This document shows positions 1-5,860 of a stretch of 12,932 nucleotides of DNA, piece by piece (the stretch's first letter is position 1; each line of letters starts with the position of its first letter). The stretch covers positions 1 through 12,932 of the forward strand of contig JAQSYB010000018.1 in NCBI GenBank assembly GCA_029256365.1, read 5' to 3'. The notes below the pieces were generated by a model, which worked only from the letters and a program-made list of their open reading frames with translations, had not been told where the DNA came from and searched no databases. This stretch comes from Clostridia bacterium (GTDB taxonomy: Bacteria > Bacillota > Clostridia > Lutisporales > Lutisporaceae). The translations under genes were made by a program, and so were the position numbers.

Positions 1-1695
1 AATTTTATCAAATATGCTTATTTCATGACTAACCGGTACATGGAAAGAATTTGTGTAATATGCCTTGTCTGTTACACCCTTAATCACACCAAACTCTTTT
101 CTATCTTTTTCTATAAATCTGCCTGCAGTTCCTTCCGCAGGAGTTGCATATGTAACAAAATTTAAATCGTGTTCTTCTGAGAATCGATCTGTAGCTTGCT
201 TCATTCTTTCTATTATTTTATAACCCAAATTCCAAGACTCTTTGTCCTCACCATGATGCTTACCAGTCAGCACCAATAGTGTTTCAGCCAAACCGATAAA
301 GCCTATGCCCAAGGAACCATTTTTAACAGCTTCTCTTATTTCATCATTGTCTTTGAGATTCTCTGAGCCCATATATAATTTTTGTCCCATTAAAAATGGT
401 AAATCCTTTACCTTTAGGCTTGCTATTACATTGAATCTATGTAGAAGCTGATTGCATGCAAGCTGCAATAGGTTGTCCAATTCTGTGAAAAATTCATCTA
501 CATTTGCTGTGCGCATAGCCAGCTTAGGAAGATTCAAAGTAATTGGTGTTATATTGCCTCTCTTGCCAGCCTTTTCTTCTCCATGACGATTGCCAATAAC
601 CCTTGTACGGCAACCCATGTATGCCACTTCATCACCATATTTACTATTAAAGCTGGCATCCATAAAGCTAAAGGTTGGATTCATTCTTCTTGAAGCTACT
701 TCCATTGCCAGTTGGAACAAATCATAATTTGGATCACCAGGATTAAAATTGATGCCTTCTTTTAAACGAAACACGAGGTTAGGGAATATTGGACTCTCTC
801 CTTTACCTAAGCCTTTATCAAAAGCCTTTAGCATTGCAAAGTTAACCATTCTTCCCTCTGCGGAGGTATCAGTACCAATATTGATGCTGCTAAAAGGCAC
901 CTGTGCTCCAGCTCTGCTATGCATGGTGTTCAGATTGTAAACCAAGCCTTCCATAGCTTGATATACCTCTTCCTCCGTCGTATTTGGACATTGATTGCGC
1001 ATAACCAAAGCCATGGTTTTATCGAAATGAGGGAAGCTTTGTCCCCCAAACATATCATTTTGATTGCTTTGCAGTATAATCGCTGCTTGTGCTGTTGCTG
1101 AAGATATTCTTTTTGGTGGTCTAATAAAGCCGTAACCCGTATTAAAACCCTTTAACAGAATCTCCGTTAAATCTATTTGTAGGCAATTTAAGGTTTTGCC
1201 ATAGTAATCCAAGTCATGTATATGTACATCGCAGCTATTATGAGCCTTGCTCATTTCTTCAGGGATTATATTATTAAGGTAGTAGTATTTGCTTGCAGCA
1301 GATGCGATTTGCAGCATCTTTGCTGAGGGAGAATTCCCTACATTGGCATTTTCTCGGCTAGTCTCTACCAATATATCCTTTACTACATCCATCAATTCAC
1401 TTTTGGTTTCTCTCATTCTTGTACGCTTAGAACGGTAGAGTATATAAGCCTTTGCAGTTCTTGCATGGCCAGTTTCTATTAGTACCTTTTCCACCGCATC
1501 CTGTATATATTCTACATCAGGAATCTCACTTTTATTGTATTTATAAACATAAGATATGACTCTTTCCGTTAGATTTTCGGCTGTTTCATAGTCCTCACCA
1601 CCGACTGATCTTGCAGCTTTAAAAATCGCACCGGTAACCTTTTCCTTGCTGAACTCTACTATTCTTCCATCTCTTTTTTTCACTTTTGTAAACAT
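1..1695 (-). CDS. nrdD: Anaerobic (class III) ribonucleoside-triphosphate reductase, 3'-truncated by window edge
   Basis: NrdD reduces ribonucleoside triphosphates to dNTPs by glycyl-radical chemistry under anaerobic conditions, after activation by the radical-SAM protein NrdG. I translated 565 uninterrupted codons from the ATG at 1695-1693. An N-terminal ATP-cone region (about residues 1-90, beginning MFTKVKKRDGR) is followed by the catalytic barrel. Cys171 in LNCLQIDL and Cys362 in YMGCRTRVIGNRH fall in the conserved active-site cysteine contexts of the family, and NIGTDTSAEGRMV is also recognisable. The usual length is about 700 residues, so the C-terminal Zn site and glycyl-radical loop should lie beyond position 1. 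The start has a GGGGG ribosome binding site that overlaps the nrdR stop codon, so the two genes are probably one transcript under NrdR control. Identity is confident; cofactor loop integrity cannot be seen. Confidence 0.96.
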   Translation of the reverse strand, partial: MFTKVKKRDGRIVEFSKEKVTGAIFKAARSVGGEDYETAENLTERVISYVYKYNKSEIPDVEYIQDAVEKVLIETGHARTAKAYILYRSKRTRMRETKSELMDVVKDILVETSRENANVGNSPSAKMLQIASAASKYYYLNNIIPEEMSKAHNSCDVHIHDLDYYGKTLNCLQIDLTEILLKGFNTGYGFIRPPKRISSATAQAAIILQSNQNDMFGGQSFPHFDKTMALVMRNQCPNTTEEEVYQAMEGLVYNLNTMHSRAGAQVPFSSINIGTDTSAEGRMVNFAMLKAFDKGLGKGESPIFPNLVFRLKEGINFNPGDPNYDLFQLAMEVASRRMNPTFSFMDASFNSKYGDEVAYMGCRTRVIGNRHGEEKAGKRGNITPITLNLPKLAMRTANVDEFFTELDNLLQLACNQLLHRFNVIASLKVKDLPFLMGQKLYMGSENLKDNDEIREAVKNGSLGIGFIGLAETLLVLTGKHHGEDKESWNLGYKIIERMKQATDRFSEEHDLNFVTYATPAEGTAGRFIEKDRKEFGVIKGVTDKAYYTNSFHVPVSHEISIFDKI

Positions 1696-1706
1696 TCAAG
1701 TTCCCC

Positions 1707-2162
1707 CTATCTTTCGTTTATAAGTTTATTAAGCTCCTCAACAAATGTATTCAAATCCTTGAATTGTCTATAAACAGAAGCAAATCTAACATAAGCGACA
1801 TCGTCTAGCTGCTTCAATCGTTTCATAACAAGCTCGCCTATCTTTTTGCTTTCAATTTCCTTATCCATTGAGTTATAAAGCTCTTTTTCTATTTCATCTA
1901 CAACTTCCTCTATTTGCTTTAGGGATACAGGACGCTTTTCACAAGCCTTCAAGAAACCATTGATAATTTTACCACGCTGATATAGTTCTCTGCTGCCATC
2001 CTTTTTTACGATTACCAGGGGAACTTCTTCTATCTTTTCATATGTTGTAAAACGCTTGGCACACTTTTCGCACTCACGTCTTCTTCTGATAGCTGTTTCC
2101 TCTTCTGTAGGTCTGGAATCTACGACCTTGCTTTCACTATAGCTGCAGTATGGGCATTTCAT
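1707..2162 (-). CDS. nrdR: Transcriptional repressor NrdR
   Basis: NrdR senses the ATP/dATP balance and represses ribonucleotide reductase genes. The 151-residue length is normal for the family. The N-terminal zinc ribbon has Cys3, Cys6, Cys31 and Cys34 (CPYC and CEKC), with the basic stretch RRRREC between them that is typical of DNA-contacting residues. An ATP-cone domain follows from about residue 49 (PLVIVKKDGSRELY) to about residue 139. A GGGGG ribosome binding site sits 8 nt before the ATG. nrdD begins 11 bp downstream, which fits autoregulation and co-regulation of the reductase. Two NrdR-box-like palindromes overlap the promoter upstream. In many bacteria nrdR is an orphan gene elsewhere; here it directly precedes a target. 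Confidence 0.97.
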   Translation of the reverse strand: MKCPYCSYSESKVVDSRPTEEETAIRRRRECEKCAKRFTTYEKIEEVPLVIVKKDGSRELYQRGKIINGFLKACEKRPVSLKQIEEVVDEIEKELYNSMDKEIESKKIGELVMKRLKQLDDVAYVRFASVYRQFKDLNTFVEELNKLINER

Positions 2163-2205
2163 TGAGATTTCCCCCTTCAGTCAACTTGTCCTCGTTTACA
2201 TATAA

Positions 2206-2252
2206 TCACAACATATAGTACTCATTCTATTATATACCACATAATATAGGAT
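2206..2252. promoter_or_regulatory. Pair of NrdR-box-like operators
   Basis: The published NrdR box consensus is acaCwAtATaTwGtgt. The site at 2206-2221 (TCACAACATATAGTAC) matches at 12 of 16 positions by my count. The site at 2237-2252 (CCACATAATATAGGAT) matches at 11 of 16. Their equivalent bases are 31 bp apart, about three helical turns, which is the usual arrangement for cooperative NrdR binding. One site lies just downstream of the predicted -10 and the other lies between -10 and -35, a good repressing geometry. The region is AT-rich, so single matches mean little; the pair, spacing and location next to nrdR make the case. Confidence 0.7.
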
Positions 2253-2257
2253 ATCAC
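2229..2257 (-). promoter_or_regulatory. Predicted sigma A promoter of nrdR-nrdD
   Basis: On the minus strand a perfect TATAAT lies at 2234-2229. With a 17-bp spacer, GTGATA (4 of 6 to TTGACA) lies at 2257-2252. Transcription would start near 2222, giving a leader of about 60 nt before nrdR. The -35 is weak, so this is a prediction, but the position between the two NrdR-box-like sites supports it. Confidence 0.55.
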
Positions 2258-2352
2258 ATCTGTAATTAGCCTTTTTTTCCAGTTATCTGTTTCTTATCTC
2301 CCCATAGCTTTCTTTATCTCTTTTTGTCGTAAATTCTAAAAATATGTAAATA

Positions 2353-2592
2353 TTAGTAGCCTGAACCATCCACCAAAATCACGTCAACGCCAATCTTCTT
2401 TATATTGGTCCAATTGATCACAATATCGTTTTCCTTGCTAAAGAAACCCAATAGCTTTCCACCTGCTGGAATCACAATTGCTTCTAGATTTCCTGTCTCC
2501 ATATTTATCTCCATATCGCTTACCAATCCTAGTCTTCTGCCATCATTCATATTGATTACTTCCTTTTGCTTTAACTCAGATGTTTTAATCAT
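2353..2592 (-). CDS. ylmC: PRC-barrel protein of the YlmC/YmxH family
   Basis: This 79-residue protein resembles the YlmC/YmxH family found next to sporulation and division genes in Firmicutes. Its exact function is not known; PRC-barrel domains are small beta-barrels used in RNA processing and in membrane or photosynthetic complexes. The visible pattern is typical: DGRRLGLVSDMEINMETGNLEAIVIPAG, shortened here as GRRLGLVSDMEI followed by LEAIVIPAGG and a C-terminal IKKIGVDVILV. I chose the ATG at 2592 (MIKTSELKQK) because a GGGGG ribosome binding site lies 8 nt upstream; an ATG ten codons earlier would place that site inside the gene. It stands alone between sigG and nrdR, in the same direction. 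No clear terminator is seen after it. Confidence 0.85.
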   Translation of the reverse strand: MIKTSELKQKEVINMNDGRRLGLVSDMEINMETGNLEAIVIPAGGKLLGFFSKENDIVINWTNIKKIGVDVILVDGSGY

Positions 2593-2696
2593 ACTGCATC
2601 CCCCTTTCAAAATAGTCATCACTACTAATATATAACTTGTTCACGAAATTAGAACAGGATTCTAGGCGGGTTTCTTATAGGACTTTTGCCTTATTT

Positions 2697-2703
2697 TGTC
2701 GAA
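2697..2703. promoter_or_regulatory. Spo0A-box-like heptamer upstream of ylmC
   Basis: TGTCGAA at 2697-2703 matches the core Spo0A box at 7 of 7 positions, inside a longer TTTTGTCGAAAAAA. It lies about 105 bp upstream of the ylmC start. A 7-base match is expected by chance once or twice in a window of this size on both strands, so only its intergenic location near sporulation genes supports it. No convincing promoter was found between it and ylmC. Confidence 0.3.
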
Positions 2704-2746
2704 AAAATGGTTATTGTACCTATGCCATTTTCAAATCTGAATTGAC

Positions 2747-2833
2747 TGTCATCCTGAGCAAAGCGAAGGATCTTAGCGAAGGATCTTAGCAATGTAATTA
2801 AGATCCTTCAGTCGTTCCTCCCTCAGGATGACA
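2747..2833. repeat. 87-bp palindromic intergenic repeat (MITE/REP-like)
   Basis: The ends are a perfect 12-bp inverted repeat, TGTCATCCTGAG at 2747-2758 and CTCAGGATGACA at 2822-2833. An inner inverted repeat pairs GAAGGATCTTA (2765-2775, again 2778-2788) with TAAGATCCTTC (2799-2809). The left arm carries a 13-bp tandem duplication, GCGAAGGATCTTA at 2763-2775 and 2776-2788, which the right arm lacks. The arms differ by an internal loop. Palindromes built on TCATCCTGAG and AAGGATCTT are, from memory, common dispersed intergenic repeats in bacteria. No coding capacity is present. It sits between the sigG terminator and the ylmC leader. Confidence 0.8.
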
Positions 2834-2854
2834 TACTATAGTAATTTTGCTCAT

Positions 2855-2881
2855 AAAAAAATCGGCATCTAGTGCCGATTT
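2855..2881 (-). terminator. Rho-independent terminator after sigG
   Basis: A 9-bp perfect stem, AAATCGGCA (2859-2867) with TGCCGATTT (2873-2881), encloses a 5-nt loop. On the minus strand it is followed by a run of six T. It starts 5 bp after the sigG stop codon. Confidence 0.9.
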
Positions 2882-2885
2882 CTTA

Positions 2886-3659
2886 TTAAATGTACTTTCT
2901 CATATGTCCTAGTGCAGTTTTTTCAAGTCTTGATACCTGGGCCTGGGATATACCAATTTCCTCTGCTACCTCCATTTGAGTGTGTCCCTCAAAGAATCGC
3001 AGATTGAGTATCAGTTTTTCCCTATCATTCAATCGCTTCATTGCTTCCTTTAATGCGATGCTTTCCAACCAATTGTCATCGATATTTTTGTCATCAGATA
3101 CCTGATCCATAACATAAATTGCATCACCACTATCGTGATAAATCGGTTCAAACAGAGATACTGGATCTTGTATTGCATCAAGTGCAAATACCACTTCCTC
3201 TACAGGCAGCTCCAGCGCCTTGGCAATCTCTGTTACTGTAGGTTCCTTAGAGTATTTGTTAATAAGTTGATCTCTAATTTGTAAAGCCTTGTACGCAATA
3301 TCTCGGAGAGATCTGCTAACCCGAATACTGTTGTTGTCTCTCAGATATCTTCTTATCTCACCTATAATCATCGGTACTGCATAGGTAGAAAATCTTACAT
3401 TCTGGCTTAAGTCAAAATTATCTATTGCCTTTATCAAGCCAATACAACCAACCTGAAAAAGGTCATCAACATATTCTCCCCGATTATTAAATCGTTGAAT
3501 AACACTAAGTACCAATCTTAAATTTCCTCTTATAAACTCTTCTCGCGATGAATAATCTCCACTTTGCATTTTCTTTAATAGTTCAACCATTTTATCATTA
3601 GAGAGAACGGGCAGTTTTGAAGTATTTACTCCGCATATTTCTACTTTGTTTAGCATCAT
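2886..3659 (-). CDS. sigG: RNA polymerase sporulation sigma factor sigma G
   Basis: Sigma G directs late gene expression in the forespore. The 257-residue product is close to the 260 residues of Bacillus subtilis SigG, which it closely resembles. It has the near-invariant N-terminus NKVEICGVNTSKLPVL, region 2 with NNRGEYVDDLFQVGCIGL and FSTYAVPMIIGEIRRYLRDN, region 3 with SLFEPIYHDSGD, and a region 4 helix-turn-helix (HTQMEVAEEIGISQAQVSRL). I start at the ATG at 3659 because similarity to SigG begins there. The frame stays open to 3833, but that extension is unlike SigG and overlaps hairpins. A sigma-F-type promoter lies 34-62 nt upstream, so sigG can be expressed separately from spoIIGA-sigE, as in B. 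subtilis. A strong terminator follows. Confidence 0.97.
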   Translation of the reverse strand: MMLNKVEICGVNTSKLPVLSNDKMVELLKKMQSGDYSSREEFIRGNLRLVLSVIQRFNNRGEYVDDLFQVGCIGLIKAIDNFDLSQNVRFSTYAVPMIIGEIRRYLRDNNSIRVSRSLRDIAYKALQIRDQLINKYSKEPTVTEIAKALELPVEEVVFALDAIQDPVSLFEPIYHDSGDAIYVMDQVSDDKNIDDNWLESIALKEAMKRLNDREKLILNLRFFEGHTQMEVAEEIGISQAQVSRLEKTALGHMRKYI

Positions 3660-3692
3660 CTTTAGCACACCCTTTATATTTGTTGACATTAA

Positions 3693-3721
3693 AATTATTA
3701 CCACCCGCACTTTTTTTATAC
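3693..3721 (-). promoter_or_regulatory. Predicted sigma F (forespore) promoter of sigG
   Basis: On the minus strand, GTATA at 3721-3717 is followed after 14 bp by GGTAATAATT at 3702-3693. The sigma F consensus I recall is GYWTA, about 15 bp, GGNRANANTW; both elements match fully and the spacing is within one base. This is the expected class of promoter for sigG. The consensus is quoted from memory, and AT-rich DNA favours such matches, though the GG of the -10 element is selective. Confidence 0.65.
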
Positions 3722-3748
3722 ATGAAATATTAATTTTCCTAAATATGG

Positions 3749-3781
3749 CACATGCTTGGACACCTTGATTTCCAACATGTG
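3749..3781. repeat. Inverted repeat in the sigE-sigG intergenic region
   Basis: CACATG-C-TTGGA (3749-3760) pairs with TCCAACATGTG (3771-3781), leaving one bulged C and a 10-nt loop. No T-run follows on either strand, so it does not look like a terminator. It lies between the sigE terminator-like hairpin and the sigma F promoter of sigG. A protein-binding dyad or an RNA structure in readthrough transcripts are both possible. Confidence 0.5.
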
Positions 3782-3808
3782 CAGCCTGTCCTCGATGCAC
3801 ACTTCTCC

Positions 3809-3856
3809 AAAAAAAGCAATAGGAATATATCACTTTTTTGATAATGATATATTCCT
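3809..3856 (-). terminator. Terminator-like hairpin after sigE
   Basis: A perfect 12-bp but AT-rich stem, AGGAATATATCA (3821-3832) with TGATATATTCCT (3845-3856), has a 12-nt loop. On the minus strand ATTGC and then seven T follow (3815-3809). It begins 12 bp after the sigE stop. The stem is weak in GC and the T-run is offset by five bases, so termination may be partial, allowing some spoIIGA-sigE transcripts to reach sigG. Confidence 0.6.
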
Positions 3857-3868
3857 AAAATTGATTCA

Positions 3869-4603
3869 TTACATCATTCTGTTTATTTCTTTTTTTAATC
3901 TTTTAATGATCCTTTTTTCTAATCTAGATATGTATGATTGAGATATCCCTAACATGTCAGCCACTTCTTTTTGAGTCTTCTCCACCCCATCATTTAAGCC
4001 AAATCTCAATTCCATAATCCGTTTTTCACGTTCTGAAAGCTTCTTCAGTGCTAAAGTTAAAAGATGTTTGTCAATTTCATCCTCAAGAAACCGATATATG
4101 ATATCATTTTCTGTGCCTAAGATATCAGATAGCAACAGCTCATTGCCATCCCAGTCAATGTTTAAAGGTTCATCGAAGGATATTTCCGTCTTAACCTTAT
4201 TGTTTCTTCGTAAATACATTAAAATCTCGTTCTCAATACAGCGTGAGGCATAGGTAGCTAGTTTAATCTTTTTGTCAGGGTCAAAGGTGTTTACCGCCTT
4301 TATAAGACCTATGGTGCCTATAGACACCAAATCCTCTACCCCTACTCCTGTATTTTCAAACTTTCTTGCTATGTAAACAACCAGTCTTAGATTTCTCTCA
4401 ATAAGTATCGCTCTAACGACCTCTTCATCCACCTTAAGCCTTGACAATAGATAGCTTTCCTCATCATTCTCCAAGGGCGGAGGTAAGGCCTCACTGCCTC
4501 CAATATAATGAACATATGTATCTCTATATAAATTAAAATACTGAAGTATCTTAATAGTCATTATTCTTTTGAATAGCTGAAAACGTCTAAATAACTTATG
4601 CAT
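3869..4603 (-). CDS. sigE: Sporulation sigma factor sigma E, made as pro-sigma E
   Basis: Sigma E is the early mother-cell sigma factor, synthesised as an inactive membrane-bound precursor. The 244-residue product aligns with B. subtilis SigE throughout. It has a basic, hydrophobic pro-sequence (residues 1 to about 31, MHKLFRRFQLFKRI onward) that is removed near TYVHYIGGSEALPPPL. Conserved parts include RAILIERNLRLVVYIARKF, EDLVSIGTIGLIKAVNTF, SFDEPLNIDWDGNELLLSD and the region 4 helix-turn-helix (KTQKEVADMLGISQSYISRL). An AAAGGGGGAAGTG ribosome binding site precedes the ATG. It lies 29 bp downstream of spoIIGA, its processing protease, in the standard spoIIG operon order. Confidence 0.98.
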   Translation of the reverse strand: MHKLFRRFQLFKRIMTIKILQYFNLYRDTYVHYIGGSEALPPPLENDEESYLLSRLKVDEEVVRAILIERNLRLVVYIARKFENTGVGVEDLVSIGTIGLIKAVNTFDPDKKIKLATYASRCIENEILMYLRRNNKVKTEISFDEPLNIDWDGNELLLSDILGTENDIIYRFLEDEIDKHLLTLALKKLSEREKRIMELRFGLNDGVEKTQKEVADMLGISQSYISRLEKRIIKRLKKEINRMM

Positions 4604-4632
4604 GTCACTTCCCCCTTTTATATAAATTGCAG

Positions 4633-5535
4633 TTAAAAATTCAATATATCTGGATGTATTAGGGCACTGTATTCACCGCTGTTTGATAGTTTTTTATTGT
4701 AAATGCCTATTATAATATTTTTTATACTTTGCTGCTTATTGTCCTCCAATAACTGTATTTCATCAGGCTTAAAGCCAATTAGCATTCCGTTTTCTCTGCC
4801 CAATGACTTAAAGGGTATTACTCTAAAACGATTCACCATATCTGAATTCGACATAATATGAGCGATCATATTAAAATCATTTTGATTGTCTTCCTCAAAT
4901 ATTTTTTGTACATCTATAGGCAGCAGTTCTTTTATGGAAGAATACTCTGCTACCACTACAGGAGCTTTCGTAATAGGCTCATTCAATGCGTTGCCTGTAT
5001 CAACCAATGCCATAATCGAAACCTTTCTATTATCCAAAAGTATGAATAGTTCAGTAATGATTCTCTCTCTTTTTACTCTGTATTGCACAAAATCCCAGCT
5101 GTATTTCACCACAATATAAGCAATTGCAATTGAGACAATTAGAGTCTTCACAGGAAAATCCTTAATATAGAAGGTACCATAGCTTATGTATTTCAACCCA
5201 TTCAAAAAATAAAATACCCCAAAGGCTGCTCCTCCAAAAACAAAAGAGATAATATAAAAAACTGCAATTAGTTTTGTAAAATCTCTAATATGATGGGGTA
5301 AATAAGCAATGGTAATAATGAAAATAGAAAAGATAATTTTCATATATGGTGTATAGAAGTATTTAAACTCTCCAAAATATGAGCCGAGAGCATATAATGC
5401 CCCTAAGCTTGCAGCAATTGTAAACAGCAACCAGGAACGTTTATATTTAAGCAGTTTGGCAGTACACCATAGAATGATGAAGTTCATTATAAAGTTTTCC
5501 AGCAGTATGATGTCTCCATAAATGTATGTTTCCAT
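4633..5535 (-). CDS. spoIIGA: Sporulation sigma-E factor-processing peptidase SpoIIGA
   Basis: SpoIIGA is a membrane aspartic protease that cleaves the pro-sequence of sigma E in the mother cell after a signal (SpoIIR) from the forespore. The product is 300 residues from the ATG at 5535. The N-terminal half contains about five hydrophobic segments (roughly residues 6-25, 36-52, 65-80, 88-112, 128-144). The C-terminal half is soluble and carries the catalytic motif ALVDTGNALNEP with Asp at about residue 179. I prefer ATG (METYIYGDIILLENFIMNF) over the TTG two codons upstream because AGG(T) is well placed for it and family members begin just there. It forms an operon with sigE. A Spo0A-type promoter is predicted upstream. 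Confidence 0.95.
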   Translation of the reverse strand: METYIYGDIILLENFIMNFIILWCTAKLLKYKRSWLLFTIAASLGALYALGSYFGEFKYFYTPYMKIIFSIFIITIAYLPHHIRDFTKLIAVFYIISFVFGGAAFGVFYFLNGLKYISYGTFYIKDFPVKTLIVSIAIAYIVVKYSWDFVQYRVKRERIITELFILLDNRKVSIMALVDTGNALNEPITKAPVVVAEYSSIKELLPIDVQKIFEEDNQNDFNMIAHIMSNSDMVNRFRVIPFKSLGRENGMLIGFKPDEIQLLEDNKQQSIKNIIIGIYNKKLSNSGEYSALIHPDILNF

Positions 5536-5637
5536 GGTCAAACCTGCCTCGCTATAAAACTCTTTCTATTTATGGAACTGTAAAGTGGCTAAGCTTATCC
5601 ATTCATAATGAGTTTTACACTTTTTATGTATATTGAT

Positions 5638-5670
5638 ATTATATATAAATACCTATGAAATACATGTCAT
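5638..5670 (-). promoter_or_regulatory. Predicted spoIIG promoter with long spacer
   Basis: On the minus strand TATAAT lies at 5643-5638 and ATGACA (5 of 6 to TTGACA) at 5670-5665, separated by 21 bp. The B. subtilis spoIIG promoter is known for a spacer of about 22 bp that makes it dependent on Spo0A. A start site near 5631 gives a leader of about 95 nt. No good -35 exists at 17 bp from this -10. Confidence 0.5.
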
Positions 5671-5677
5671 AATTAGA

Positions 5678-5712
5678 AGTCGAATAAAAAATATCATACC
5701 TAAAAAACGACA
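5678..5712. promoter_or_regulatory. Two Spo0A-box-like sites upstream of spoIIGA
   Basis: AGTCGAA at 5678-5684 matches TGTCGAA at 6 of 7 positions. On the minus strand TGTCGTT at 5712-5706 matches at 5 of 7. Relative to a start site near 5631 they lie at about -47 to -53 and -75 to -81, close to the two Spo0A-binding regions known for B. subtilis spoIIG. The matches are imperfect, so the claim rests mostly on position and on the gene they precede. Confidence 0.4.
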
Positions 5713-5749
5713 AAACAAAAGCATCTGCTACTACCGATACAGCAGATGC
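5711..5749 (-). terminator. Second terminator-like hairpin between ftsZ and spoIIGA
   Basis: A perfect 9-bp stem, GCATCTGCT (5721-5729) with AGCAGATGC (5741-5749), has an 11-nt loop and is followed on the minus strand by TTTTGTTTT. It is well formed as an intrinsic terminator. Because the ftsZ terminator already lies 75 bp before it, it either insulates spoIIGA from readthrough or ends a short separate transcript. Confidence 0.65.
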
Positions 5750-5821
5750 CCCTTTTCTAAACAAGTAAAAGTCTCAGCGCATCGAGCGCTTCACCTTTTG
5801 CCTGGATTTGCTTCGCAAATG
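5750..5821 (-). other. Structured spacer between two terminators, possible small RNA
   Basis: This gap holds two small perfect hairpins: AGCGC/GCGCT (5776-5780 and 5786-5790) and ATTTGC/GCAAAT (5806-5811 and 5815-5820). No convincing coding frame is present; a short open frame on the plus strand lacks a ribosome binding site. I do not recognise a known riboswitch or RNA family here. A promoter for an independent transcript is not obvious. An RNA starting near 5820 and ending at the 5711-5749 hairpin would be about 110 nt. The spacing could also be debris of an old repeat. Confidence 0.3.
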
Positions 5822-5854
5822 GCGATAAAATAAAAAACCGGCTTTCGCCGGTTT
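5822..5854 (-). terminator. Rho-independent terminator after ftsZ
   Basis: AAACCGGC (5835-5842) and GCCGGTTT (5847-5854) form a GC-rich 8-bp stem with a TTTC loop. On the minus strand it runs into TTTTTTATTTTA. It starts 6 bp after the ftsZ stop codon. Confidence 0.93.
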
Positions 5855-5860
5855 CAAAAT

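Noticed and set aside
749..1101. Open frames on the plus strand inside nrdD
   Set aside because: They are antisense shadows of a well-conserved gene and have no ribosome binding site or recognisable domain.
2318..2330. Spo0A-like TGTCGTA between ylmC and nrdR
   Set aside because: It is an imperfect match with no associated promoter, as expected by chance in AT-rich DNA.
2593..2622. Longer ylmC starting at 2622
   Set aside because: It would put the strong GGGGG ribosome binding site inside the gene; the ATG at 2592 is ideally spaced.
3660..3833. N-terminal extension of the sigG frame up to an ATG at 3833
   Set aside because: The extension is unlike SigG, overlaps a terminator-like hairpin and the predicted sigma F promoter, and SigG similarity starts at 3659.
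5633..5833. 66-codon plus-strand frame in the ftsZ-spoIIGA gap
   Set aside because: It crosses two terminator-like hairpins and the predicted spoIIG promoter and lacks a ribosome binding site.
5750..5860. Cyclic-di-GMP or other known riboswitch in the ftsZ-spoIIGA gap
   Set aside because: The conserved core sequences of the riboswitch classes I know are not present, and the position follows a terminator rather than leading directly into a gene.
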